A stretch of 14,845 bases of DNA from Candidatus Bipolaricaulota bacterium (GCA_021129895.1 JAJOKL010000087.1:1-14845); one strand, 5' to 3'; counted from the stretch's first letter, positions 1-7,920 are shown. Notes: a model not told the origin generated them from the letters alone. Numbers and translations: made by a program.

Positions 1-17
1 CTGTACAAGGAGGGGCG

Positions 18-1655
18 GTGAGGATCGGGGTGGCGCAGTTTAACCCCACTGTAGGGGATCTCCCTGGAAACAGAGCCAAGATCTTGGAACTCATCCGGCG
101 GGCCAGGGGTGAGGGAATCGATCTCCTGGTCTTCCCAGAGCTCGCCCTATTGGGGTATCCGCCCCGGGATCTCCTCCAGCGCCGGGGGTTCCTACAGGCC
201 GCCCAAGGGGAGTTCGAAAAGATCATGAGGGCTACGGATGGCATTGCAGTGGTGATCGGCCACGTGGCCCTGGCTGGAAAAAAGGAGGCCAACCGGGCCG
301 ACCCCTCGGCCACCGCCTTCGGCGGGGATTATCTGCTTCATAACGCGGCTTACCTCCTGGCCGAGGGAGAGGTGGTCGGCTACCAAGCCAAGCAGCGTCT
401 GCCCTCGTTCGACGTGTTCGAGGAGGAGCGCTACTTCACTCCCGGTGAGGCGGTGGAGGTGCTGGTGTGGCGGGGGCTGAGACTGGGGCTGTCGGTGTGC
501 GAGGATTTCTGGTACGAGGGCGGGGTGCTGGCGGCCCAGGCCGCCGCCGGGGTGGACCTCCTCATCAACGTGTCCGCCTCCCCCTACTTCCGGGGGAAGC
601 CCGCCCTCCGCCACCGGCTGGCCACAAGGTGGGCGGAGTTGGCCGGAGCGCCATTGGTCTACGCCAACCTGGTGGGGGGGCAGGACGAGCTCGTGTTCGA
701 CGGGGGATCGTTCGCGGTGCGGCCCGACGGCCGATTCCTCCTCACCGCCCCCCGATTTCAGGAGGGGCTATTCGCCTTCGACCCGGCGGGGGCGCCGGTA
801 CCGCCTCCGGCCGAGGACGGGATCGCTGAGGTGGCCGAGGCCATCACCATTGGGATCCGGGATTACCTCGAGAAGAACAACCTCCGAGGGGTGCTGATCG
901 GGGTGTCCGGGGGGGTGGATTCGGCGGTGACCGCCGCCCTGGCCTGCCGCGCCCTGGGAAGCGAGCGGGTGCTGGCCGCCTTCCTCCCCGGCCCCTACAC
1001 CTCCCCGGAGTCGGGGGAGGAAGCCCGAGCCCTGGCCGAGGCCTTAACGATCCCCCTCCTTGAGGTCCCCATTGATGGGGTGGTCGATTCCCTGTCCCGG
1101 GCACTTTCCCCCGAGATCCGGGTGGAGGGGGTGGTGGCGGAGAACCTGCAGGCCCGGGTGCGGGGGCTGCTGCTCATGTCCCTGTCGAACGCCACCGGCC
1201 ACGTGGTTCTGTGCCCGGCCAATAAGTCCGAAATCGCCATGGGCTACAACACCCTGTACGGGGACACGGTGGGGGCGCTGGCCCCCATCGGGGACCTCCT
1301 CAAGCACGAAGTGTACGAACTGGCCCGCTGGCTCAATCAAGAGGCGGGAAGGGAGGTCATCCCAAAGGGAACCCTCACCCGCCCCCCGTCGGCTGAACTC
1401 CGTCCGGATCAGCGGGACGACCAGGATCTACCCCCATATGAAGAGCTTGATCCGCTCCTGTCCGCGCTGGTGGTGGAGAACCGCCCTTGGGAGGAGCTGG
1501 TGAAGGAGTTCGGCGAGAAGCTGGCCACGGAGGCCCTGCGCCGGCTCCGCCGCTCAGAGTACAAGCGCAAACAGCTCCCCCTGGTGATCAAGGTGTCGCC
1601 CAAGGCGTTTGGGATGGGGAGGCGCTGGCCGATAACCAACCGTTTTCTTCGTTAG
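18..1655 (+). CDS. nadE: Glutamine-dependent NAD+ synthetase
   Basis: Converts deamido-NAD to NAD using ATP, with ammonia from glutamine; last step of NAD synthesis in the cytosol. The 545 residues form the two-domain, glutamine-hydrolysing type. Residues 1-260 are a nitrilase-fold glutaminase with the Glu-Lys-Cys triad visible as E41 (FPELALLGYPPRDL), K125 (AKQRLPSFD) and C161 (SVCEDFW). Residues 270-545 are the synthetase domain, with the ATP pyrophosphatase loop SGGVDS at 297-302 and the family motif NKSEIAMGY further on. The GTG start at 18 is preceded by a strong ribosome binding site (AAGGAGGGG, 7-15), so the gene is complete. It is the only + strand gene and converges on ftsZ, the two stop codons overlapping. 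Upstream context lies outside the window. The family call is very secure. Confidence 0.97.
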   Translation: MRIGVAQFNPTVGDLPGNRAKILELIRRARGEGIDLLVFPELALLGYPPRDLLQRRGFLQAAQGEFEKIMRATDGIAVVIGHVALAGKKEANRADPSATAFGGDYLLHNAAYLLAEGEVVGYQAKQRLPSFDVFEEERYFTPGEAVEVLVWRGLRLGLSVCEDFWYEGGVLAAQAAAGVDLLINVSASPYFRGKPALRHRLATRWAELAGAPLVYANLVGGQDELVFDGGSFAVRPDGRFLLTAPRFQEGLFAFDPAGAPVPPPAEDGIAEVAEAITIGIRDYLEKNNLRGVLIGVSGGVDSAVTAALACRALGSERVLAAFLPGPYTSPESGEEARALAEALTIPLLEVPIDGVVDSLSRALSPEIRVEGVVAENLQARVRGLLLMSLSNATGHVVLCPANKSEIAMGYNTLYGDTVGALAPIGDLLKHEVYELARWLNQEAGREVIPKGTLTRPPSAELRPDQRDDQDLPPYEELDPLLSALVVENRPWEELVKEFGEKLATEALRRLRRSEYKRKQLPLVIKVSPKAFGMGRRWPITNRFLR

Positions 1656-2716
1656 GGGAGCTCGGCCCGGCGGGCCTTCCGGAGGAAGGTGGGGACATCG
1701 TAGTCGTCCCGCATGATCCCCTCCCGCTCGATCCGCTCCAGGATCGACTCCTCCTCGGATTCGGCCACCCCCTCCCCCATCAGAGCCGGGAACCCAGTGG
1801 CGATCACGGTCACCCGCACCCGCTGCATCCCGTCGCGGATGGTGGCCCCGAAGATGAGATCGGCCCGATCCGACAGGGCCTCGTGGATCACGTTCGCGGC
1901 CTCGGTGACCTCCTCCAAGGTGAGATCCTCCCCACCGGTGATGTTGAGGATCGCCTTCTTGGCTCCCTTGACATTGGCATCGAGGAGCGGCGAGGAGATG
2001 GCCCGGCGGGCCGCCTCCCTGGTCTTGTTCTCCCCCTCGGCCTCGCCGATCCCCATCATGGCCGTGCCCGCATCCCGCAGCACCGACTCCACGTCCGCGA
2101 AGTCCAGGTTGATGAGCCCCGGCACGGTGATGAGATCGGTGATCCCCTGCACCCCCTGCCGGAGCACCTCGTCCACCAGCTCGAACGCCCGGGTGAGGGG
2201 CATATCGGGCGGGGCCACCTTGAGAAGCTTGTCGTTGGAGATAGTGACGATGGCGTCCACGTTCTTGGAAAGGTTCTCGATCCCCACCTCCGCCCGCTGG
2301 GCCCGGGTCAGCCCCTCGAAGGAAAACGGCCGGGTGACGATGGCCACCGTCAGCACCCCCAGCTCCTGGGCCACCTCGGCGATCACCGGTGCCGCCCCGG
2401 TGCCGGTGCCCCCACCCATCCCGGCGGTGATGAACACCATGTCCAGCCCCTGGAACAGGTCGGCGATGTCCTCCCGGGACTCCTCGGCGGCCAGGCGGCC
2501 GATCTCAGGATCCCCTCCAGCTCCCAGTCCCTTGGTGAGCTTGGCCCCGATCTGCAGGTGCCGGTGGGCCTGGGCGATGGACAGCACCTGGGCGTCGGTG
2601 TTAACCGCCACCAGCTCCACGCCCTGTAGCCCGGCCCGCATCATCCGATCCACGGCGTTCCCACCGCCGCCGCCCACCCCCACCACCATCAACCGTGCCG
2701 GGCTCTCGTAGTTCAT
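1652..2716 (-). CDS. ftsZ: Cell division GTPase FtsZ
   Basis: Tubulin homologue that polymerises into the cytokinetic ring at midcell. Of its 354 residues, about 8-310 are the GTPase and activation domains. They carry the tubulin signature GGGTGTG (101-107), the glycine-rich nucleotide loop near VGVGGGGGN (12-20) and the T7 synergy loop NLDFADV (203-209), which supplies catalytic acids to the neighbouring subunit. The C-terminal conserved peptide DYDVPTFLR (338-346), which binds FtsA and other partners, is present. Only about 27 acidic residues link it to the core, which is short compared with many FtsZ proteins. The ATG start is 4 bp after the ftsA stop, with a GGGGGTGAGG ribosome site overlapping that stop, so it is probably translationally coupled. 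It is last in the series and overlaps nadE tail to tail. Confidence 0.98.
   Translation of the reverse strand: MNYESPARLMVVGVGGGGGNAVDRMMRAGLQGVELVAVNTDAQVLSIAQAHRHLQIGAKLTKGLGAGGDPEIGRLAAEESREDIADLFQGLDMVFITAGMGGGTGTGAAPVIAEVAQELGVLTVAIVTRPFSFEGLTRAQRAEVGIENLSKNVDAIVTISNDKLLKVAPPDMPLTRAFELVDEVLRQGVQGITDLITVPGLINLDFADVESVLRDAGTAMMGIGEAEGENKTREAARRAISSPLLDANVKGAKKAILNITGGEDLTLEEVTEAANVIHEALSDRADLIFGATIRDGMQRVRVTVIATGFPALMGEGVAESEEESILERIEREGIMRDDYDVPTFLRKARRAELP
1664..1689 (+). terminator. Two adjacent GC-rich hairpins just after nadE
   Basis: Two perfect short hairpins begin 9 nt after the nadE stop: GGCCC-GGC-GGGCC (1664-1676) and CCTTCC-GGA-GGAAGG (1675-1689). They share two bases, so only one can form fully at a time. 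No U-tract follows on either strand, so this is not a textbook intrinsic terminator. It might serve as a 3'-end structure protecting or pausing the nadE transcript. The same bases encode the last residues of FtsZ on the other strand, so the symmetry may simply reflect GC-rich codons. Low confidence. Confidence 0.25.
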
Positions 2717-2720
2717 AGCC

Positions 2721-3956
2721 TCACCCCCGCAGGAACTTCCTGAACCAACCGAACAGCCGGGTCAGCAGCCCCCCGCTCCGGCCCCGCGCCGCCTGCACGT
2801 GTGCGAAGTCCCGCCCCTCCACCCCGTACTTCAGAAGCCCGATGCCGGTGGCATAAATGGGGGACTCCACGATGTCCCTGAGGCCATGGATGCCTTGGGG
2901 GATCCTCCCCCGCCTAACCGGGATCCCGTAGCGTTGCTGGGCGAACTCCACGATCCCCTCCAGCAAGGACGTGCCCCCGGTGATCACCATTCCGGCCGGA
3001 ATCAGATCCCGATAGCCGGCGTCCTCCACCTCCTGCATCGCCAGGTCCAGGATCTCCTCCACCCGCGGCTCGATGATCTTGGCCAGCTTCTTCCGGGATA
3101 CGGTCTTGGTGCCATCCCCGCCGATGGTGGCCACCTCGATCTTCTCCTCGTCCCCCACCGCCTCCACGAGACAAGTGCCGTATTCCTTCTTGATCCGTTC
3201 CGCCTCCTCGATGGGGGTCTGCAGGCCCACGGTGATGTCGTTAGTGATGTGCTCCCCGGCGATGGGGATGACCTTGGAGAACCAGATATCACCGCCCCGG
3301 AACACGGAGATGTCGGTGGTGCCCCCGCCGATGTCCAGAAGTACCACCCCCAGCTCCTTCTCCGCCGAGGACAACACCGCCATGGAGGAAGCCAACGGCT
3401 CCAGGACAATCTGGGCGATCCTGATCCCCAGGGACTCCACACACCGCACCAGGTTGTGCACCGCGGTTACCGAACCCATCACCAGATGGGCGTCCACCTC
3501 CAGGCGGGTGCCGGTCATGCCCACCGGGTCGGTGATCCCCTCTTGCCCGTCCACGATGTACTGCCGAGGGATGGCGTGGATGAGCTGTACATCAGGGGGG
3601 AGCGGGATGGTACGGGCGGCCTCCATCACCCGATGCACGTCCTGCTTGGTTATGATGCGATCCGGTCGGGTGATGGACACGGTGGCGGAGTTGTTGATGG
3701 AGCGGATGTGTTTTCCGGCGATACCCACGAACACGTTATCTACCCGCACATCGGCCATGTTCTCCGCTTCTTCCACCGCTTTCCGGATGGATTGGATAGT
3801 ACGGCCGATGTCCACCACCACGCCCTTCTCCAGCCCTCGGGAAGGGGACATGCCCATGCCGATGATCTCGATGATCCCGTCCACCACATTGGCCACAAGG
3901 CAGCACACCTTGGTCGTGCCTACGTCCAGCCCCACCACCAGCCGCTCCCGCCTCAT
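2721..3956 (-). CDS. ftsA: Cell division protein FtsA
   Basis: Actin-like ATPase that anchors FtsZ filaments to the inner face of the membrane and recruits later division proteins. Its 411 residues match the usual length. Visible features are the phosphate-1 loop DVGTTKVCCLVA (11-22), the FtsA-specific 1C region containing VGMTGTRLEVDAHLV, the phosphate-2 loop LDIGGGTTDISVF about midway, and ITGGTSLLEG near the adenosine site. The last 15 residues (LLTRLFGWFRKFLRG) make a basic amphipathic helix, the expected membrane-targeting sequence, joined by a short Gly/Arg/Ser linker. The ATG start lies 13 bp after the ftsQ stop, behind a GGTGGTGG ribosome site. Neighbours ftsQ and ftsZ are in the classic order. 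Confidence 0.97.
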   Translation of the reverse strand: MRRERLVVGLDVGTTKVCCLVANVVDGIIEIIGMGMSPSRGLEKGVVVDIGRTIQSIRKAVEEAENMADVRVDNVFVGIAGKHIRSINNSATVSITRPDRIITKQDVHRVMEAARTIPLPPDVQLIHAIPRQYIVDGQEGITDPVGMTGTRLEVDAHLVMGSVTAVHNLVRCVESLGIRIAQIVLEPLASSMAVLSSAEKELGVVLLDIGGGTTDISVFRGGDIWFSKVIPIAGEHITNDITVGLQTPIEEAERIKKEYGTCLVEAVGDEEKIEVATIGGDGTKTVSRKKLAKIIEPRVEEILDLAMQEVEDAGYRDLIPAGMVITGGTSLLEGIVEFAQQRYGIPVRRGRIPQGIHGLRDIVESPIYATGIGLLKYGVEGRDFAHVQAARGRSGGLLTRLFGWFRKFLRG

Positions 3957-3969
3957 GGAACCACCACCT

Positions 3970-4662
3970 TCAACGTGGCTTTAGAACGATCCCGCCATCC
4001 CATCGGAGGTCCACCTTCGCATAGGCGGTCAGGTCGATCTTTCCTCGAACATGTTGTTCCCATAGCTCGCTTAGGATAGCGAGCTTTTCGGGCAGCGTGC
4101 TAATCGGGCCACACCGCACGACGGTGCCGCAGTGGCTGCGGGCCACCACGCAATTGGGATCCGTAGCATCGAACACGGGAAACAGCGAGAGCAGTTGGGG
4201 ATCGAGCCGCTCCAGCGCCCGGGCGGCAGCCACTACCTCCGGTGCCACCCGCCCTCCCCGGGGGCGCACCCCCTGCAACGCCGCCCCCTCGGCGGGCTGC
4301 AGCAGCAACACCCCCTCCGCATCCACCCATGTTTCTATGCCCCCCTCGAGTCCTACCCGTGCCACCGGCTCCCTTTCCGTAATGTAGATTACAACTGTTC
4401 GGGACAAGTAATCACACTCTACTCGCACCTCCTTCACCCATCGGTCCGCTTCTGCTCGGTCCCGAACCCCCCTTATATCCAGACGAAGCATGTTAGCACT
4501 CTGAACAATCTGAGTCAACTCTGTCAACGATTCGGGAGACAACCGAAGCGCTCCAATCACCTTCACATCTGCAACTCTCCACCATCCACCCCAGCGGAGA
4601 AGGGCATAGCCTACCAGGAGGAGGGCGAGGAAAAGGCACCCCCAGCGCAAAATCCGCCTCAC
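3970..4662 (-). CDS. ftsQ: Cell division protein FtsQ/DivIB
   Basis: Bitopic membrane protein of the division complex; its extracytoplasmic part links early ring proteins to the septal synthase. The 230 residues comprise a short basic cytoplasmic tail (VRRILRW), one membrane helix (about 5-22), a POTRA domain (about 29-100, with VADVKVIGALRLSPESL and ending VVIYITEREPVA) and a beta domain ending VDLRWDGGIVLKPR. The GTG start at 4662 overlaps the murB stop as GTGA. The open frame extends 65 codons further upstream but only as Gly/Arg/Pro-rich sequence opposite murB frames, so I rejected the longer start. The 5' half is clearly lower in GC than its neighbours and holds a promoter-like sequence. 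Three cysteines (C171, C178, C184) cluster in the external domain. Identity rests on architecture and gene order, since the family diverges quickly. Confidence 0.9.
   Translation of the reverse strand: MRRILRWGCLFLALLLVGYALLRWGGWWRVADVKVIGALRLSPESLTELTQIVQSANMLRLDIRGVRDRAEADRWVKEVRVECDYLSRTVVIYITEREPVARVGLEGGIETWVDAEGVLLLQPAEGAALQGVRPRGGRVAPEVVAAARALERLDPQLLSLFPVFDATDPNCVVARSHCGTVVRCGPISTLPEKLAILSELWEQHVRGKIDLTAYAKVDLRWDGGIVLKPR
4490..4518 (-). promoter_or_regulatory. Candidate sigma70-type promoter inside ftsQ
   Basis: On the - strand, TTGACT (complement of 4513-4518) is followed by a 17-nt spacer and TAACAT (complement of 4490-4495). A TG sits one base upstream of the -10, giving an extended -10 (TGC-TAACAT). 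The -35 matches the consensus at 5 of 6 positions, the -10 at 4 of 6, and the spacing is ideal. A second TTGACA lies just upstream at 4522-4527 but has no matching -10. The site sits in an AT-richer patch and would start transcripts about 0.5 kb before ftsA, so it could feed ftsA-ftsZ. Internal promoters before ftsA/ftsZ are common in dcw clusters. No transcript evidence is available from sequence alone. Confidence 0.38.
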
Positions 4663-5534
4663 GGAGACACTATCTCGAGCTCCAACTCTAGCCACACATC
4701 GAAGATACACGCAACCCGGGCCCGAATCCTGTCCACCAACGAGAGCACGTCCCGGGCGGTAGCCCGGCCCAGGTTGACGATGAAGTTGGCGTGGCGGTGG
4801 GACACCATGGCCCCCCCCTCCCGCGCCCCCTTCAGCCCGGCCCGCTCGATAAGCCATCCCGCCGGGGCTTCCCGGGGGTTGCGGAACACACAGCCGGCCG
4901 AGGGAAGGGAAGGTTGACCGGCCCTACGGACAAGCACCTCCTCTAGCGGCGGGCCGGCCCGGGGCACCAGCCCCGCCCGCAGCACCGGCAGCCCCAGCCT
5001 CCTGAGGCGGGAGTCACGATATGCGAAACCACATTCGGACCGGGATAACCTCGCCACCTCCCCGTCAGGGAGGAGGACCTCCACCCAGGCCACCTGGGCC
5101 CCCAGTTCCCCAGCCCGGGTGCCGGCGTTCATGGCCAAGCCTCCGCCCAGGGTCCCGGGGATCCCGGCCAGGGCGGAAAACCAGCGGGGGGCCAATTTGC
5201 TTAACGGGACCCCGGCCTCGGCCACCAAAAGCCCCCCTTGCCGCCGGAGCCGGTTGAGTCGGGTGGTGGACAGCACGAGACCGGGGAAGCCCGCGTCCGG
5301 GAACAATACGTTCGAGCCCCGCCCCAGGAGCTTCCAAGGTACCCCCAGCGTTCTGGCCAGGGTCACCGCCTCCACCAACGCCTCCGGGGTAGCAGGGGCG
5401 AACACCGCCCAGGCCGGCCCCCCGATGCGGAAGGTGGTGAGCCGGGCCAGGGGCAGGCCCGGGTAGAGCTCCCCCGGCAGTCCCCTCAGGCCCCGGATGA
5501 GAGCCCGCGTGCCATTCCCCGTGCCAACCGCCAT
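4659..5534 (-). CDS. murB: UDP-N-acetylenolpyruvoylglucosamine reductase MurB
   Basis: Reduces UDP-GlcNAc-enolpyruvate to UDP-MurNAc with NADPH and FAD in the cytosol. The 291 residues show the FAD-binding signatures RLTTFRIGGPA (31-41), GRGSNVLFPDAGF (71-83) and LAGIPGTLGGGLAMNAG (122-138), then AYRDS (171-175), GCVFRNP (214-220) and HANFIVNLGRATARDV (248-263). The C-terminal glutamate region LELELEIV is kept. C215 occupies the position where the catalytic serine proton donor usually sits. The ATG at 5534 follows a G-rich ribosome site (complement of 5539-5548) and makes a 49-nt overlap with the end of murC. The frame stays open for 183 further codons upstream, but that part is a shadow of murC. 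The stop overlaps the ftsQ start (GTGA), suggesting coupled translation. Confidence 0.95.
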   Translation of the reverse strand: MAVGTGNGTRALIRGLRGLPGELYPGLPLARLTTFRIGGPAWAVFAPATPEALVEAVTLARTLGVPWKLLGRGSNVLFPDAGFPGLVLSTTRLNRLRRQGGLLVAEAGVPLSKLAPRWFSALAGIPGTLGGGLAMNAGTRAGELGAQVAWVEVLLPDGEVARLSRSECGFAYRDSRLRRLGLPVLRAGLVPRAGPPLEEVLVRRAGQPSLPSAGCVFRNPREAPAGWLIERAGLKGAREGGAMVSHRHANFIVNLGRATARDVLSLVDRIRARVACIFDVWLELELEIVSP

Positions 5535-6844
5535 ACGTCCCCCGCCCCGAAGCAGGCCACCACGTCCCCCGGGGCAATCAGCCCTTGGGCTGCCTCCATG
5601 GCTTGGACCAACGTGGACTTGAACACCGCTTTGCCCCCCGCAGCGTTGGTGGCCTGGGCCACCTGGGCCCCGGATACCCCGGGGATGGGGGCCTCGAAGG
5701 CGGGATAGACCTCGGTGACCACCACCCGATCGGCCTGGGCCAGCACCTGACCGAATGCCCCGGCGTGCCGGGCGGTGCGGGTATAGCGGTGGGGCTGGAA
5801 GATGGCTACTATCCGCCGCTCCGGCCAGCCATGCCTCAGGGCGGCCAGGCCGGCGGCCAGCTCCCGAGGGTGGTGGGCGTAGTCGTCCACCACCAAGTAC
5901 CCGTTCTCCTCCAGCACCTCCAGCCGCCGCCGGGGGCGAGGCACCTGGGGAAGCCACCGGCACAGCTCCCGGGCCGGCAGCCCAACCAATATCCCCCCAG
6001 CCAGGGCCGCCAGAGCGTTCCTCACGTTGTGCCGCCCCGGGGCGGGCAGGATCACCTCCGCCAGCCTCCTCCCGGACAGCCACACCTCAAACGTTGACCA
6101 ACTCCGCTGGAACCTGATTCCCCGGGCGCGGAGGTCCGCCCGAGGATGAAGGCCAAACGTAAACGCATCCGGCCGGGTCCGGAGGAGCTCCCTGGCCTCG
6201 GGGTCGTCCAGACACAACGCCACCCTCCCCGCCCCTTCCACGAACCGGGAGAAGGCGTGCCGAAGCCGGGCGTACCCCCCGTAGGTGACCAGATGATCTG
6301 CGTCCACGTTGGTGATCACTGCCACCCAAGGCCGCAGCCCGGTGAACAGGCCGTCGGACTCGTCCACCTCCATTACGAACGGCCCTGTCCCCAGCCGGGC
6401 GGAGGGGCGGCCGGGGAGTTCCGCGCCCACGTTATATCCCCCTTGCTCGGCCACCTCCCCCAGCAGATAGGAGAGCCAGGCGGTGGTGGTGGTCTTGCCG
6501 TGGGTCCCCGCCACCGCTACCAAGGGGCGCTGCCGGAGGAGCTCCCGGAGAGCCCAGAGCCTGGGCCGCAGGGGGATTCGGTGTTCCCTGGCCGCGGCGA
6601 GCTCGGGGTTGGCCCCGGGGATCGCAGAGGAGAAGATCACCATCTCCGTGCCGGGAGGGAGGTGGTCCGGGCGATGCCCCAAGTGGACCGCTGCCCCCAG
6701 GGTGGCGAGCTCGTCCAACCGGGGGGAAGGTCGGAGGTCGGAGCCTGACACCTCTACTCCGTACTCCAGAAGCAATCTGGCCAAAGCGGCCATCCCCTCG
6801 CCCCCAACCCCTACCAAATGTGCTTGCTTGGGAAATCCCTTCAC
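5486..6844 (-). CDS. murC: UDP-N-acetylmuramate--L-alanine ligase MurC
   Basis: ATP-dependent ligase adding L-alanine to UDP-MurNAc, the first amino acid of the peptidoglycan stem peptide. Its 452 residues match the family. Residues 8-110 are the UDP-binding domain (HLVGVGGEGMAALA; SGSDLRPS). The central ATPase has the P-loop GTHGKTTT (113-120), MEVDESDGLF (158-167) and TNVDADHL (178-185). The C-terminal domain contains VDDYAHHP and AIFQPHRYTRT, both MurC hallmarks. The GTG start at 6844 overlaps the murG stop by 4 nt (GTGA), with a purine-rich GGAAGGGGGG ribosome site inside the murG end. It lies between murG and murB, the standard dcw order. Confidence 0.97.
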   Translation of the reverse strand: MKGFPKQAHLVGVGGEGMAALARLLLEYGVEVSGSDLRPSPRLDELATLGAAVHLGHRPDHLPPGTEMVIFSSAIPGANPELAAAREHRIPLRPRLWALRELLRQRPLVAVAGTHGKTTTTAWLSYLLGEVAEQGGYNVGAELPGRPSARLGTGPFVMEVDESDGLFTGLRPWVAVITNVDADHLVTYGGYARLRHAFSRFVEGAGRVALCLDDPEARELLRTRPDAFTFGLHPRADLRARGIRFQRSWSTFEVWLSGRRLAEVILPAPGRHNVRNALAALAGGILVGLPARELCRWLPQVPRPRRRLEVLEENGYLVVDDYAHHPRELAAGLAALRHGWPERRIVAIFQPHRYTRTARHAGAFGQVLAQADRVVVTEVYPAFEAPIPGVSGAQVAQATNAAGGKAVFKSTLVQAMEAAQGLIAPGDVVACFGAGDVWRLARGMARGLSSGA

Positions 6845-7920
6845 CGACCCCCCTTCCCCAGTTCCAGCAGCGCCTCCGCCACCGTCCGGGCGGCCTCGGG
6901 CCGTGCCGCACGCCGGGCCGCCATCCCCATCTCCCGCAACCGCCGCTCATCCCGCCATAGCCGCGCGATGAGCTCCCCAAGGTCCAGCCGCGTGAGCTCC
7001 TGCTCCCGGAGGAGCACACACCCGCCACTGGCGGCCAGTGCCTTGGCGTTGGCCTCTTGATGTCCCCCAGCGGCCGCCGGCCACGGCACCAGGATGGCGG
7101 GCCGACCTGCGGCGGCCAGCTCGGCCACGGTGCTGGCCCCGGCCCGGGCCAGCACCAACCGCGCCCGGGCCAAGGCCTCGGGCATCCGATCCGTGTATCG
7201 CTCCACCCGTACCTGGAACAGTCCGGCTTTCTTCAGTCTGGCCTCCACCTCCCGGGGATCGGCCGCCCGTCCCACCAGCAGGCGCAGCCGCAGTCCGGGC
7301 AGCCGGGCCAGGGCCGGGGCAGCCCGCAGGGTGGCTTCCACCAGGGCCCGTGAGCCTTGGGAGCCCCCCACCACCATCAACTCCTCCTGGCCTCCTGTGA
7401 GGCCGCTCTGTAAAAACTGCCGCCGCACCGGATTCCCCGTCACCAGCACCTTGCCTGTCCGGGGAGCACCGAGGGTGGAGGGGAAGGAGAGGAAGGCCCG
7501 GGACACCAGGGGCAACAGGAGCCGATTGGTCAAGCCCAATGCGGCGTTCTGCTCATGGATGGCCCGGGGGATCCCGAGGAGGAACGCGGCCAGGACCGGG
7601 GGAAAGGAGGGATAACCCCCCATTCCCAGCACCGTGTCGGGTTGGAAGCGGCGCAAAATGGCGAGTGCTCGGGGCAAGGAGGCCAAGGTAGAAACCAAAA
7701 ATCCTGGCCAGGTCCAGGGACGCCGCCGATCCAATCCCCGGCAGGGGAGGGGGAAGAACGTTATCCACGGGTGCCTGGCCAGGATGTGGGTCTCGATCCC
7801 GTGTGGGGTGCCGACCCAGCCGGCCGCCTCCAGGGCCCCCATGTCCCGCAGCTCCTCCAGCACCGCCAGGCCCGGGTTGACGTGTCCGGCCGACCCCCCG
7901 GCCGCGATAAGCACCCTCAT
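6841..7920 (-). CDS. murG: Lipid II synthase MurG (GlcNAc transferase)
   Basis: Peripheral inner-membrane GT-B glycosyltransferase that adds GlcNAc from UDP-GlcNAc to lipid I, making lipid II. Its 359 residues carry the N-terminal G-loop GGSAGHVNPGLAV (8-20; the usual form is GGTGGH), IHEQNAALGLTNR, TGNPVR, VGGSQGSRA and the C-terminal nucleotide-sugar site RAGASTVAELAAAGRPAILV followed by GGHQEANA. The ATG at 7920 overlaps the ftsW stop as ATGA. A further 91 open codons upstream are low-complexity shadow of ftsW and were rejected. The gene is continuous with ftsW and murC, so polymer precursor synthesis and flipping/polymerisation genes are co-transcribed. Very secure. Confidence 0.97.
   Translation of the reverse strand: MRVLIAAGGSAGHVNPGLAVLEELRDMGALEAAGWVGTPHGIETHILARHPWITFFPLPCRGLDRRRPWTWPGFLVSTLASLPRALAILRRFQPDTVLGMGGYPSFPPVLAAFLLGIPRAIHEQNAALGLTNRLLLPLVSRAFLSFPSTLGAPRTGKVLVTGNPVRRQFLQSGLTGGQEELMVVGGSQGSRALVEATLRAAPALARLPGLRLRLLVGRAADPREVEARLKKAGLFQVRVERYTDRMPEALARARLVLARAGASTVAELAAAGRPAILVPWPAAAGGHQEANAKALAASGGCVLLREQELTRLDLGELIARLWRDERRLREMGMAARRAARPEAARTVAEALLELGKGGR

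Noticed and set aside
1487..2629. + strand open frame (about 380 codons) running from nadE across ftsZ
   Set aside because: Shadow of nadE at its start and of ftsZ afterwards; composition biased, no domain.
2799..4079. Long + strand open frame (about 426 codons) opposite ftsA
   Set aside because: His/Asp/Gly/Pro-rich, no recognisable domain, and exactly antisense to a well-conserved ftsA; typical of GC-rich shadow frames.
5535..6083. 183-codon upstream extension of the murB frame
   Set aside because: Gly/Arg/Pro-rich shadow inside murC; MurB homology begins after the ATG at 5534.
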